A stretch of DNA of 64,000 nt from Streptomyces mirabilis (GTDB lineage: Bacteria > Actinomycetota > Actinomycetes > Streptomycetales > Streptomycetaceae): NCBI RefSeq assembly GCF_039503195.1, contig NZ_JBCJKP010000001.1, positions 10,478,001-10,542,000 on the forward strand, read 5' to 3'. Below, one piece after another: positions 35,247 through 43,908 of the stretch. A model generated the notes under the pieces. That model saw only the letters and a program-made list of their open reading frames with translations, searched no databases and had not been told where the DNA came from. Within the stretch, counting starts at the first letter, position 1. Each line of letters starts with the position of its first letter. The translations under genes were made by a program, and so were the position numbers.

Positions 35247-35261
35247 AAGAAGATACTTCTT
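35247..35261. promoter_or_regulatory. Candidate MarR operator
   Basis: AAGAAG and CTTCTT form a perfect inverted repeat around ATA, inside an AT-rich stretch (35237-35266) between the divergent esterase and MarR genes. Its placement just upstream of the MarR start fits autoregulation. Confidence 0.6.
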
Positions 35262-35279
35262 GAGAAGATGGAGTGGCAT

Positions 35280-35732
35280 GTGACCGATCACGCACAGGTG
35301 TTCGCTGACCTCGTCCGGTACGAGACGAGGCTCTACAACGTTCTCGGCGAGCGGCTGCGGGCCGAGCACGGCCTGACCGCCAGCCAGTTCGAGTTCCTAC
35401 GGATCATCGGTGGCCGTGAGGACTGCCGGGTGAACGACCTCGCCCACGAGGTCGCCATCACCGTGGGTGCGACCAGCAAAGGGGTCGATCGACTCGAGGC
35501 CGCGGGGTGGGTGAGCCGCCGTCCCAACCCGCAGAACCGCCGCTCATCGCTGTTGGCTCTGACGGACGCGGGCCGACAACTCCTGGACGCCGCCACGCCG
35601 ACCTTCGAGAACGAGTTGCGCAATTGGCTCGCCGACCCGTTGACCGCACGGTCACTCCAACAGCTGGGGACCACCCTCGCCCGGCTGCGGGGGACCATCG
35701 AGGACGCACGTGTCGGCATGCCCACAGGCTGA
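35280..35732 (+). CDS. MarR-family regulator
   Basis: A 150-residue winged-helix regulator; the recognition region is VNDLAHEVAITVGATSKGVD followed by the wing VSRRPNPQNRRSSLLALT. GTG 35280 has GGAG six bases before it; ATG 35268 is the alternative. It likely represses the divergent esterase. Confidence 0.92.
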   Translation: MTDHAQVFADLVRYETRLYNVLGERLRAEHGLTASQFEFLRIIGGREDCRVNDLAHEVAITVGATSKGVDRLEAAGWVSRRPNPQNRRSSLLALTDAGRQLLDAATPTFENELRNWLADPLTARSLQQLGTTLARLRGTIEDARVGMPTG

Positions 35733-35811
35733 ACCGTCGCGGCAGCCGCCGACGCCGAACGGCTCGGAGGGTAGGGCCTCACCACGAGATGCCCTGTGCC
35801 ATGCGCTCGGG

Positions 35812-36137
35812 TCAGGCGCGCGCGTCCATGTCAGCCCAGTGGGCGATCTTCTCCAGCGTCTCGCGTGACCGGGCACGTCCCTCCGCGGGCGGTCCCGCCA
35901 TGCCGGGGAGGCGTGCGACCAGGTCTAGGTGGTGCAGAGTCCACTCCAGGACGTACGCGGAGAGGTAGTCGCCCGCGGTGAGGACCTCGTCGCGGGTGCT
36001 GACCCGGAGGCCCGGGTCGGCGAGTTCGGCGGCCGACCGGTGGCGGAGCCGACGTCGTCCGAGTGGGTGAAACCCTCGTCCGGGAGCTCGGCCACCGCCG
36101 GGCGCGGCGCTGTCCACGAGAGTGAGAAGAGATCCAC
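35812..36137 (-). pseudogene. Mycothiol-dependent maleylpyruvate isomerase-like protein, internally deleted
   Basis: The start (GTG 36137) reads VDLFSLSWTAP then AVAELPDEGF, as expected for the N-terminal DinB-like domain. The following 70 or so residues, with the metal histidine region, are missing: the sequence jumps to 'HSDDVGSATGR' and then, in a different frame, to 'ELADPGLRVSTRDEVLTAGD', YVLEWTLHHLDLVARLPG. The C-terminus is also cut (ends WADMDARA). It is thus a multiply damaged copy. Confidence 0.65.
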
Positions 36138-36184
36138 ACCGGCAAGGTAGTGCGGTGTCGGAAGGGCGGACAAGCACACGGATA

Positions 36185-36300
36185 CTTCGGCGAGGTCACT
36201 ACAAAACCGTCGCCGACGGTCTGGCGCAGGTCGAGGGAGGCGTACGGGTTCTGGACGACGAGCCGGATGTGGCCACGTCGGATACCGGCTGCGCCCCGGT
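36185..36300 (-). pseudogene. Oligopeptide ABC transporter ATPase, Q-loop fragment
   Basis: IRLVVQNPYASLDLRQTVGD on the minus strand is the Q-loop segment of OppD/OppF-like ATPases (usual form VFQNPYASLDPRQTV). Neither Walker A nor signature motif is present nearby. It is only about 35 codons, a remnant in a decayed stretch. Confidence 0.55.
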
Positions 36301-36470
36301 CGTGCCGGCTACGGCTGGCTCTCCACAGCGGCGACTTCCCCGGGTTGGCCCCCCACCGCGACCCCGACGACAACCCGTGGCTCACCCTCCGGCCCGGCTT
36401 CCGCCCCCGGCCTCACGCCGGCGCCCGCGCGCCGGCGGCTCGGCCGGGGAGCGGTGGCAGAGGGTGTGGG

Positions 36471-37751
36471 TCAGCCCAGTTGCGTGTCCAGCCACGCCTG
36501 GACCTCGGGGGTCACGGGGTCGGTGATGTCGGCGAACTCGTCGTGCTTCTTCAGGAACTTCGCGACGTAGGGGCACACGGGCACTATCCGCATACCGAGG
36601 GCGCGCACGTCGGTGAGCGCGTACTCGACCAACCGCGCGGCCAGGCCCTGCCCGGCGAAGGCGTCGTCGACTTCCGTGTGGAAGAAGACGCGCTGTTCAC
36701 CGCGGTCGCGGTAGGCGGTGAGGCCGGCGCGCTTGCCGTCGACCAGGATTTCGTAGCGATGCCTGGCGTCGTTCCGCTCGACGGTCGGAGCGGCGGGAGA
36801 CGACTCGGTCATGAGGTGCCTTTCGGATGCGGGTCGGCGACGCGGCGGGTTGCCGCGCGGCGAGATGGTGGCGTGCGGAAGAACGGGAGCGGGAAGGCGG
36901 TCCCCCGGGTACCCCTCGACGGCGCCGAAGCGATCGGAGGCGTTCGCCCAGTCCTCCCGGGCGCGGACGATGTCCTCATGGCTACGGCCGATGAAGTTCC
37001 ACCACATGACGATCTCCTCCTCGAACGGGGTTCCGCCGAGCAGTACGGTGCGAGCCGGGTCGTCCGACTCGTTCACCAACGTCAGAGTTGCGGTTCCGGC
37101 CTGGGCATAGCCCAGCTCCGCCGGACGCAGCAGGGTGTCGGCCATCCGGACGTCTCCGTGGTCGACGAGCAGCCCGTGCTCGAAGTCGGGGTTCACGGCG
37201 AGCGTGACCGCCGCACGCGGCTCGAGGACGACCTCGGCGCCGAGCAGGGGTGTGAAGGTGCGCACCGGGGACTCCTGACCGGCGAGGGAGCCCAGGAAGA
37301 CCCTGATCTCGGCCCCGTGGATCCGCAGGGGGACGGGGACGTAGTGCTGGAAGTCCCGCTCCGCGTGCCGGTGCTCCTCGGGCAGCGCCACCCACAGCTG
37401 GACGCCGTGCAGGACCGTGGTGCCCGGGGTGGACACCTCCGAGTGGCTGATGCCGTGCCCGCCCGTCATGAGGTTCAGCTCGCCGGGCCGTACGTACGCG
37501 TGGCTGCCGAGGCTGTCGCGGTGCTCGATCTCCCCGCTGAACAGCCAGCTCACCGTCTGCAGTCCGGTGTGCGGATGCGGGGCGACGTCCATGCCGCCCG
37601 TCCCGGCGATGTCGTCGGGACCGTAGTGGTCGGCGAAGCACCATGCTCCGATCAGGGTCCGCGCGCGCTGCGGCAGCGTGCGCCGCACGGTCATCGCGCG
37701 CGGGCCGCCCAGGGGTACGTCACGTGGAGAGAGAACGTCGACATCGCTCAC
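36471..37751 (-). CDS. Pirin fused in frame to a GNAT acetyltransferase
   Basis: A single 426-residue frame. Residues 1-300 are a pirin-family cupin (metal motif HPHTGLQTVSWLFSGEIEHRD; then GGHGISHSE), and residues about 314-426 are a small YjdJ-type GNAT domain (FFHTEVDDAFAGQGLAARLV, then VPVCPYVAKFL). Between them is a charged linker with no stop. An internal ATG at 36812 has GAAAGG upstream and could start the GNAT part separately. In related genomes, from general knowledge, these are two neighbouring genes, so this may be a stop-loss fusion. Pirins can be quercetinases or transcription cofactors. Confidence 0.85.
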   Translation of the reverse strand: MSDVDVLSPRDVPLGGPRAMTVRRTLPQRARTLIGAWCFADHYGPDDIAGTGGMDVAPHPHTGLQTVSWLFSGEIEHRDSLGSHAYVRPGELNLMTGGHGISHSEVSTPGTTVLHGVQLWVALPEEHRHAERDFQHYVPVPLRIHGAEIRVFLGSLAGQESPVRTFTPLLGAEVVLEPRAAVTLAVNPDFEHGLLVDHGDVRMADTLLRPAELGYAQAGTATLTLVNESDDPARTVLLGGTPFEEEIVMWWNFIGRSHEDIVRAREDWANASDRFGAVEGYPGDRLPAPVLPHATISPRGNPPRRRPASERHLMTESSPAAPTVERNDARHRYEILVDGKRAGLTAYRDRGEQRVFFHTEVDDAFAGQGLAARLVEYALTDVRALGMRIVPVCPYVAKFLKKHDEFADITDPVTPEVQAWLDTQLG

Positions 37752-37828
37752 CGGGGACCGCCTTCCGTCACCATGATAGTTTCAGATTCAACAATGATAC
37801 TCGCAGCATAGTAGGACGGAGTCCGGGG
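37752..37828. promoter_or_regulatory. Divergent promoter region, pirin-GNAT / AhpD-like
   Basis: A short AT-rich block (about 37774-37802; contains ATAGTTTCAGATTCAACAAT) separates the two divergent genes. It has MarR-site character (TTGAATCTGAAAC on the opposite strand), but the symmetry is imperfect. AGGACGGAG at 37813-37821 is the ribosome site of the right-hand gene. Confidence 0.5.
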
Positions 37829-38314
37829 TTGAGCAGCCACGCGACAGGAACCGCGACGCAGCGGATCTTCATCGACAAGCAGAGCCCGAAGGCCTACCAC
37901 GCACTGGTCCAGACGTCGGAAGCGGTGCGCGCGACTGCCGCCGACGCGGGGCTCGACCGGGCCGTGGTGGAGCTGATCAACCTCCGGGTGTCGCAGATCA
38001 ACGGCTGCGCCTACTGCCTCAACGTGCACACCCGGGCCGCCCTGCGTGCGGGCGAGACGGCGCAGCGGCTCGGCGTGCTGGCCGCCTGGCGGGACACCGA
38101 GCTGTTCACTCCCGCGGAACGCGCGGCCCTCGCGCTGGCGGAGGCGACGACCGAGCCGACCGACGCCGCCGCCGCGCAGGAAACCGCCTGGGCGGACGCC
38201 CGTGACGTCCTCACCGACGACCAGATCTCCGCGGTGATCTGGGTGGCGATCACCATCAACGCGTTCAACCGGGTCTCGATCATGAGCAAGCATCCGGTGC
38301 GTACGGAGCGCTGA
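37829..38314 (+). CDS. Carboxymuconolactone decarboxylase/AhpD-family peroxidase-like protein
   Basis: A 161-residue helical AhpD-like protein. The redox motif INGCAYCLNVHTRAALRAGE holds the CxxC and following His typical of alkylhydroperoxidase D. TTG 37829 is favoured by AGGACGGAG seven bases upstream. With the divergent pirin (also oxidative-stress linked), it forms a likely co-regulated pair. Confidence 0.9.
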   Translation: MSSHATGTATQRIFIDKQSPKAYHALVQTSEAVRATAADAGLDRAVVELINLRVSQINGCAYCLNVHTRAALRAGETAQRLGVLAAWRDTELFTPAERAALALAEATTEPTDAAAAQETAWADARDVLTDDQISAVIWVAITINAFNRVSIMSKHPVRTER

Positions 38315-38388
38315 TCCCGCAGGCGAGGCGGGGACGGCTCTGGGGCGGCGTCACCGGTCAGTCCCGTCAGCATGCCGTCCGCAGGTCG

Positions 38389-38886
38389 ATGAGTTTCGCG
38401 GACGGTGGTGGACCGATCCGGCGCGGGCGGACAGCCACCGTTCGGCGGAGTCTCGCCCTTGGCGCCCATCCCGTAGTCGTGACGCACACGAGTCCGGTGG
38501 GAGCGCGGGGTCCAGCGTCCCGGAGCCAGGCTCCGCAGGAACAGCCGTACCGACCGGAGTACCGGGTCTGGGGCGACTACGACGGGCGCGGGCTGGTCGT
38601 CCGCTCACCCGAACCGGTCGATTTCCATCCCACGCACAAGACGGTCGACGTCGTGTCCGTCGACTCGCTGCTCGACGCCGCCGCCCACGCCACCGTGGCC
38701 ACCCGGACCGTGGGCGTGCACCCGGCGCACCGCAAGGCCGAGCTGCGCGACCGGTTGGCCGGCGCGGGCGTCCAGCGCGTCGTGAGACTGGGCAGCGCCC
38801 TCAGCGGCAGCATCGGCAATCCGCACGACGCGATGTATCCCCTGCGCCGGTTCGCCAACTGGGTGGTCGAGACGATGCCTGACTCC
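38389..38886 (+). pseudogene. Acyl-CoA reductase (LuxC)-like C-terminal fragment
   Basis: The region coding 'ATRTVGVHPAHRKAELRDRL', 'GVQRVVRLGSA' and 'NPHDAMYPLRRFANWVVE' resembles the last 120 residues of LuxC-type acyl-CoA reductases (TVGV..., PHDG.YPL.RLV.W). The stop codon is missing and the frame runs straight into an aldo/keto reductase start. The first 40 codons do not resemble LuxC. The catalytic cysteine region is absent. Confidence 0.5.
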
Positions 38887-39691
38887 ATGCGGTCGCGCCT
38901 GCTCGGCCGGTCCGGCCTGCGCGTCAGCGAACTGTGCCTGGGCACCATGACGGTCGGCACCGAATGGGGATTCGGGGCCGAGGCAGCGACCTGCCAGGAG
39001 ATCTACGCCGCCTTCCGCGAGGCGGGCGGCACCTTCCTCGACACCGCCGACGTCTACAACGACGGGGCGAGCGAACGAATCGTCGGTCGTCTCGTGGCGG
39101 CCGAACGCGACGCGGTCGTCCTCGGTAGGGAGTTCACCCCGCCGACCGACAGGAACGTCCCGAACTCCGGCGGCAGCCACCGCAAGAGCCTGCCCCGCAG
39201 CGTCAATCGCCGAACTCCGCGGCTGGAGTGCCTACTGCGTCCTGCGGATCGAGTACTCCCTCGCCGCGCGGTCGCCGGACCGCGAACTCCTGCCCATGAC
39301 ACGGTCGCTCGGACTCACCGTGACCGCGTGGAGCCCCCTCGCGCGCGGCCCGCTCACCGGCAAGCGCCCTCCGTCCCGGCTCCCCGCCTCCCGCCGACAG
39401 GCCCTGGACGCCGTCACGGGGATCGCGGCCGAGACCGGTCTGACGCCCGTGCGGGTCGCCCTCGCCTGGGTGCTGGGCCAAGGGCTCCTGCCGGTGCTCG
39501 GCACCCGCACCCTCGCCCAGGTGCACGACAACCTCGGCGCACTCGCCGTACGGCTCGACGGCAAGCAGCTCGAACGGCTCGACGCCGCCACCCGGGTCCG
39601 CCGGGAGTACCCGTACGACTTCCTGTACGACCGCCGCACCGCGCTCGCGCCACCGGAACCGGTACCGGTACCGAGGGATCGCGATCGCTGA
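38887..39691 (+). pseudogene. Aldo/keto reductase with central deletion and frameshift
   Basis: The N-terminal part (LLGRSGLRVSELCLGTMTVG, FLDTADVYNDGASE with the catalytic Asp and Tyr) runs to GGSHRKSLPRSV near 39209. Then about 70 residues, including the catalytic His segment, are missing, and the protein resumes in another frame at YCVLRIEYSLAARSPDREL and continues to the normal C-terminal end (TRTLAQVHDNLGAL). It cannot make an active enzyme. Confidence 0.8.
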
Positions 39692-39704
39692 ACATCGATG
39701 GTGG

Positions 39705-41102
39705 TTATGGAACGCCGAGTTCGAACAGGGCGTACCCCGCGTAAGAGCCGGAGGCGAGCGCGGCGATTCCGAGGACGGTGCACAGCACCGGCGTACTGAG
39801 CCGCCGCAGGGCGACGGCGCACGGGATGAACAGGGGGAAGGCCGGGAGAAGGTAGCGGGAGATGTTTCCGAAGATCTGCTGGCTTCCCAGAACGAGCGCG
39901 ATCGTCAGGAGGGTGTGGACGACGAGGACCGCCGGCGGGCGGAGCCGGAACAGCAAAGGCAGGACGATCAGGGCCAGCAGGACCGTGCCTACGCCGATGA
40001 GGTCTTCGTAGGGGTAGGCGAAGAGGTAGTCGAAGTGACCCACCGGGAGGGACGTGAACACGTCGAGGGTGTGCTTGCCGTAGTCGAACGTGTGGGCCCA
40101 GGCGCCTTCCTGGAGCTTGAAGTACCCGCTGTAGTCGCCCATCCGGTATCCCACCCAGCCGAGGTAGCCGAACAGGCCGAGGGGGGCGATCGCCACGGCG
40201 ACCAGTGGGCGCAGCGCCTTGATTCGACGCCTCTTCCCGTCCGGGCCGGGAGCGTCTCCCCAGCGGCGGACCTCCCGCCGTTGCCGATGTACGGCCAGCA
40301 GCGCCGCGACGGTGAGCGCCGCGATCAGCGCGGTGGCCGTCGGACGAGTGAGACCCGTGGCACAGGTCAGGATGCCGGCGGTGATCCAGTGGTGGCGCAT
40401 GACGGCGTAGCAGGCCCAGGCTGCGAGGGCGACGTAGAGAGACTCCGAGTAGCCCGACCACTCCATGCCGGATCCCGGCCACACGGCCCAGAGGCCGGCT
40501 GCGGCGAGCCCGGCCCGCCGTCCGCCGATCCGTGCGGTGACGGCGTGGATCGCCAGGGCGGCGACGAACGAGGCGGCGACCGAGACCAGCAGGCCGGCAC
40601 CGAACAGACCCAGGCCGGTGCAGGAGGAGACCAGTCGCATCAGGGCGGGGTACAGCGGGAAGAACGCAGCCGAGTTGCCCTCGATGGTGATCAGGCCGCC
40701 CGCCCCGGGTACCGGGACGAGCGCGGGGTGGTAGCCGTGCGCGGCGATCTGCTGGTACCACCAGCCGTCCCAGGTGGCCAGGACGTCCCAGGCGTGGGCG
40801 CCGCCGCCGAAGCGGGGGTCCTTCTTGCGGAAGTCCCCGGAGGAGTCCAGCAGGTACATGAAGACGCAGAAGCCGATGAGCTTCAGCGCACCGTACAGCG
40901 CGAGCACCGGACCGTGCTGCTCGGCCGCCCGGCACAGGCGCGCCCACCGCTGGTGGGCGGTCGAGGTGAGGGAGGTGGGGGAGGGAGACGGGGCCGGGGG
41001 CACACCGGTGGTGTACGGCGGTTCCGTGGCGGGCGAACGGCCTTCGGCGTGGAGCCCGTTGCCCTCGTACGACGGAGCGTTCGCGAGGTGCGGGTCGTTC
41101 AT
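39705..41102 (-). CDS. Membrane mannosyltransferase-like glycosyltransferase (PIG-V/GT-C type)
   Basis: A 465-residue polytopic membrane protein with a long Pro/Ser/Thr-rich cytoplasmic N-terminus (about 60 residues) and about ten membrane spans. WDVLATWDGWWYQQIAAHGY is the first-loop acidic motif of GT-C mannosyltransferases, and GNSAAFFPLYPALMRLV fits the PIG-V-like group. ATG 41102 overlaps the stop of the upstream glycosyltransferase (ATGA), so the two are made together and probably act in one lipid-linked glycan pathway. Confidence 0.85.
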   Translation of the reverse strand: MNDPHLANAPSYEGNGLHAEGRSPATEPPYTTGVPPAPSPSPTSLTSTAHQRWARLCRAAEQHGPVLALYGALKLIGFCVFMYLLDSSGDFRKKDPRFGGGAHAWDVLATWDGWWYQQIAAHGYHPALVPVPGAGGLITIEGNSAAFFPLYPALMRLVSSCTGLGLFGAGLLVSVAASFVAALAIHAVTARIGGRRAGLAAAGLWAVWPGSGMEWSGYSESLYVALAAWACYAVMRHHWITAGILTCATGLTRPTATALIAALTVAALLAVHRQRREVRRWGDAPGPDGKRRRIKALRPLVAVAIAPLGLFGYLGWVGYRMGDYSGYFKLQEGAWAHTFDYGKHTLDVFTSLPVGHFDYLFAYPYEDLIGVGTVLLALIVLPLLFRLRPPAVLVVHTLLTIALVLGSQQIFGNISRYLLPAFPLFIPCAVALRRLSTPVLCTVLGIAALASGSYAGYALFELGVP

Positions 41103-42376
41103 CGGGGCTCGGCTCCTGTTCCGTTGCCGCGGAGGGCGGCGGTGAACACCCAGGCCCGCAGGAGCAGGAAGCGCAGCAGCGTCGCGACCAGGTTGGCGAT
41201 GACGAGCACCGCGACTTCCGTGGGCCGCGCGGGCCCCGGTGCCCAGCGGTGCAGCGCGGCGAGCGAGCCGCTGGTGAGCGCCAGACCGAGGCCGAAGACC
41301 ACCAGACCCTTGGCCTGCTGCCGCAGCGCTCCGCCCCGCCCGCGCAGCCCGAAGGTGAGCCGTCGGTTCGCGGCGGTGTTCGCGACGGCGCAGATCAGCA
41401 GCGCCCACGCGTTGGCGCTCTGGGGCCCCGCCACCGGGCGCAGGGCCGAGTAGAGGAGGACGTACCCGACGGTGCTCACCACGCCGACGGCGCCGAAGCG
41501 CAGCAACTGGGCGGCCAGTGGGCCCGGTGGATCACCTTCGGTGGCACGCCGCAGCCCCGCCGTAGGGAGCGTGCCACGGGCGAGCGCCCTGCCGATCCTG
41601 GCGATGCCGCGCAGGTCGGCCATGGCCGTCGAGACCAGATCGACGCGGCTGTCGGGGTCGTCCACCCAGTCGACGGGCACCTCGTGGATGCGTAGCCCGG
41701 CCCGCTCGGCGATCACCAGCAGTTCGGTGTCGAAGAACCACTCCGAGTCCTCCACCAGGGGCAGCAGCCGCTCGGCGACGTCGCGCCGGACCGCTTTGAA
41801 GCCGCACTGCGCGTCGGAGAAGCCGACGGCGAGAATGGATCGCAGCAGGACGTTGTAGCAACGGGAGATGATCTCCCGTTTGGGACCGCGTATCACCCGG
41901 GAGCCACGGGCCAGACGGGTGCCGATGGCTATGTCGGAGTGTCCGGAGATCAGCGGGGCGACCAGCGGGAGCAGCGCGTTCAGTTCGGTGGACAGGTCCA
42001 CGTCCAGGTAGGCCAGTACCGGAGCCCGCGAGCGAGACCAGGCGACGCGCAGGGCACGGCCACGCCCCTTCTCGGCCAGCCGTATCCACTCGGCCTCCGG
42101 CAGTTCGGCGGCCAGCCGGGCCGCGATCCGCGGAGTGTCGTCGGTGCTGGCGTTGTCGGCGACGGTGATGCGGAACGGGTACGGGAACGTCTCCCGCAGA
42201 TGCGCGTGCAGCCGCCGCACGCTCGGCTCCAGATCCCTCTCCTCGTTGAACACGGGGACGACCACGTCCAGTACGGGTTCCGGGTGGTTCGCCGGCAGCG
42301 GCAGGCGGAGCGGCAGTCGGTCCATGGGCAGTCCCGTCGCGAGGTTCATCGGGGCGGACCGTGCGGTCTTGGTCAT
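41099..42376 (-). CDS. Polyprenyl-phosphate glycosyltransferase (GT2) fused to GtrA domain
   Basis: A 425-residue two-part protein. Residues about 35-270 are a dolichol-phosphate-glucose-synthase-like GT2 domain (LDVVVPVFNEERDLEPSV, ADNASTDDT, LAYLDVDLSTE, DAQCGFKAVRR). Residues about 290-415 are a GtrA flippase-like domain with four membrane spans. It would load a sugar on polyprenyl phosphate and help flip it, feeding the GT-C enzyme encoded next. It lies 154 bases after the anti-sigma-like gene in the same direction. Confidence 0.92.
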   Translation of the reverse strand: MTKTARSAPMNLATGLPMDRLPLRLPLPANHPEPVLDVVVPVFNEERDLEPSVRRLHAHLRETFPYPFRITVADNASTDDTPRIAARLAAELPEAEWIRLAEKGRGRALRVAWSRSRAPVLAYLDVDLSTELNALLPLVAPLISGHSDIAIGTRLARGSRVIRGPKREIISRCYNVLLRSILAVGFSDAQCGFKAVRRDVAERLLPLVEDSEWFFDTELLVIAERAGLRIHEVPVDWVDDPDSRVDLVSTAMADLRGIARIGRALARGTLPTAGLRRATEGDPPGPLAAQLLRFGAVGVVSTVGYVLLYSALRPVAGPQSANAWALLICAVANTAANRRLTFGLRGRGGALRQQAKGLVVFGLGLALTSGSLAALHRWAPGPARPTEVAVLVIANLVATLLRFLLLRAWVFTAALRGNGTGAEPR

Positions 42377-42530
42377 GGTTCGTCCAGGTTTCTGTGCTGT
42401 CGAAGGGCATACCGAAGGCGCTCACGGCGGAGCTGCGATCGGGGAGTAACGCCGGGGCGGAGCAGGGACAAGGGGCGGCGCGGAAATTCAGTGGGGGAGC
42501 GGCCGGGACGGCCGGCCGTGCGCTCGGCGG

Positions 42531-43040
42531 CTACCCGGTGCCGGTCGCGCTGACGAAGGACGAGGGCTCGTCTGTCGTCGTCGGCGGGGACGACGGCGTG
42601 ACGCTTCCGCTCGGCGTGGCCGGGACGGTGGCCGGCGGACCGGCAGGCGCGGTCCCGGAGGGCGCGGTGCCGACCGAGTTCGAACTCTCTGTCGCACTCT
42701 GTGTCGTGATCGGTGCCGTGGGCGTGGTGGGGACCGACCCGGTAGGGCTGGTGCTGGGGGGTTGGGTCGCAGACGGCGTGATGGTCGCGGAGGAGGAGCC
42801 GGTCGAGGGCCGCGGCACGGGGGCCTGGGGCTGGTCGCGGTCCGGCGCGTGTGGCAGCAGGACCAGGCCTACGCCGAGCCCGGCGGCCACCAGCACGGAG
42901 CCCACGGCCTTCTGCGCCGCGCGGACCCGGCGGCGGACGAGTACTCCCGTCCTGAGCCGGTCCTGCTGTGCGGGCTCAAAAGGGGTGTACTCCTGGGTGT
43001 CGCGCATCATCCGCGCCAACTCCCGCTCGAAGTGATCCAT
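42531..43040 (-). CDS. Putative anti-sigma factor (single-span membrane protein)
   Basis: A 169-residue protein: a cytoplasmic N-terminal region of about 45 residues, one membrane span (VGSVLVAAGLGVGLVLLP), and an extracytoplasmic tail very rich in Pro, Ser and Thr. ATG 43040 lies eight bases after the sigma factor stop, with GAAGGGA as ribosome site. Position and topology suggest the anti-sigma factor of the preceding ECF sigma, though no zinc-finger HxxxCxxC motif is present. Confidence 0.7.
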   Translation of the reverse strand: MDHFERELARMMRDTQEYTPFEPAQQDRLRTGVLVRRRVRAAQKAVGSVLVAAGLGVGLVLLPHAPDRDQPQAPVPRPSTGSSSATITPSATQPPSTSPTGSVPTTPTAPITTQSATESSNSVGTAPSGTAPAGPPATVPATPSGSVTPSSPPTTTDEPSSFVSATGTG

Positions 43041-43048
43041 GCTTCCCT

Positions 43049-43555
43049 TCACCCCACCGGCTCGATGACATCGGCCAGGATCTGACGCAGTCGCGCCACA
43101 CCGCGTGACGCGTGGGACCGGGCGGTGCCCAGCGGGCATCCCAGAACCTCCGCGACCTGTTTCTCGGGCAGGTCCTGGTAGTAACGCAGCACGACGGCGG
43201 CCCGCTGCCGGGGCGGCAGCTCGGCGAGGGCCGCTTCCAGCCGCGTCCGCTCCACCACGGCGGCGGACTCGTCCCCCGTCTGTGCCAGGTCGGGCAGCTG
43301 CTCCACGGGCCGCTCACCCCACCACCGCCGACGGGCGGAACGGGCGGCCGCGCGGGCCAGGACCTTGCGTACGTACGCCTCGGGCGCCTCGTCCGCGACC
43401 TTCGGCCAGACGAACCAGAGCTTGACCAGGGCTTCCTGGAGCAGGTCCTCGGCACGGTGCCGGTCACCTCCGCAGAGCAGACGGGCGAGGTGGAACAACG
43501 CCGACCAACGGGCCGCAACGAACCCGTCGAAACTCTCGGCCTGAGCCCGTTCCAT
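43049..43555 (-). CDS. ECF sigma factor, SigE-like family
   Basis: A 168-residue SigE-family ECF sigma. Region 2 is FHLARLLCGGDRHRAEDLLQ followed by VKLWFVWPKV; region 4 is ELPPRQRAAVVLRYYQDLPE and LGTARSHASRGVARLR. ATG 43555 gives the usual family N-terminus (AESFDGFVAARWSALF); GTG 43561 is possible. It leads a probable operon with the membrane protein and perhaps the two glycosyltransferases downstream, suggesting an envelope-stress role. Confidence 0.92.
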   Translation of the reverse strand: MERAQAESFDGFVAARWSALFHLARLLCGGDRHRAEDLLQEALVKLWFVWPKVADEAPEAYVRKVLARAAARSARRRWWGERPVEQLPDLAQTGDESAAVVERTRLEAALAELPPRQRAAVVLRYYQDLPEKQVAEVLGCPLGTARSHASRGVARLRQILADVIEPVG

Positions 43556-43908
43556 CCGCACCGTCCCCGCACTTGCCAGCTTCGTACACCTGGAGAAAGA
43601 CGTTGGTGAGCACCTCGCTATGCACTTCCGGCGCGTGATGCGGGTCACGTACGGGGAGGAGACCGCGGGGTGGGCCCGCCCCGGCTTCCCGGTGATCCGA
43701 CCAACAGGGCACGGATGCGGCGCGGTTGCCCATCGCTCGGCTCGCGTCAGGTGCCAACGGGGCGGAATGGGATCCGTACTTGAAGGACGACCATCGGTGA
43801 TCCGCGGTTCTGCCGCGCGAATCGGACCATGCCACAGGCTGGACGGGCCCATACCGAGGTGGGGCCCGGCGATGGGCCGACGGCTACCTCACCTGCTCGA
43901 CGGGGGAG
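43556..43908. other. Intergenic region upstream of ECF sigma gene
   Basis: About 350 bases without a recognisable gene. It must hold the promoter of the sigma operon; I could not identify a reliable consensus. No repeats or relics were recognised. Confidence 0.5.

Noticed and set aside
34515..35279. Upstream extension of the MarR gene
   Set aside because: It is antisense to the esterase; the real N-terminus of MarR proteins starts near 35268-35280.
38389..39744. A single 451-residue protein
   Set aside because: It is a chain of LuxC-like and reductase pieces followed by an out-of-frame tail; the reductase C-terminus is in another frame.
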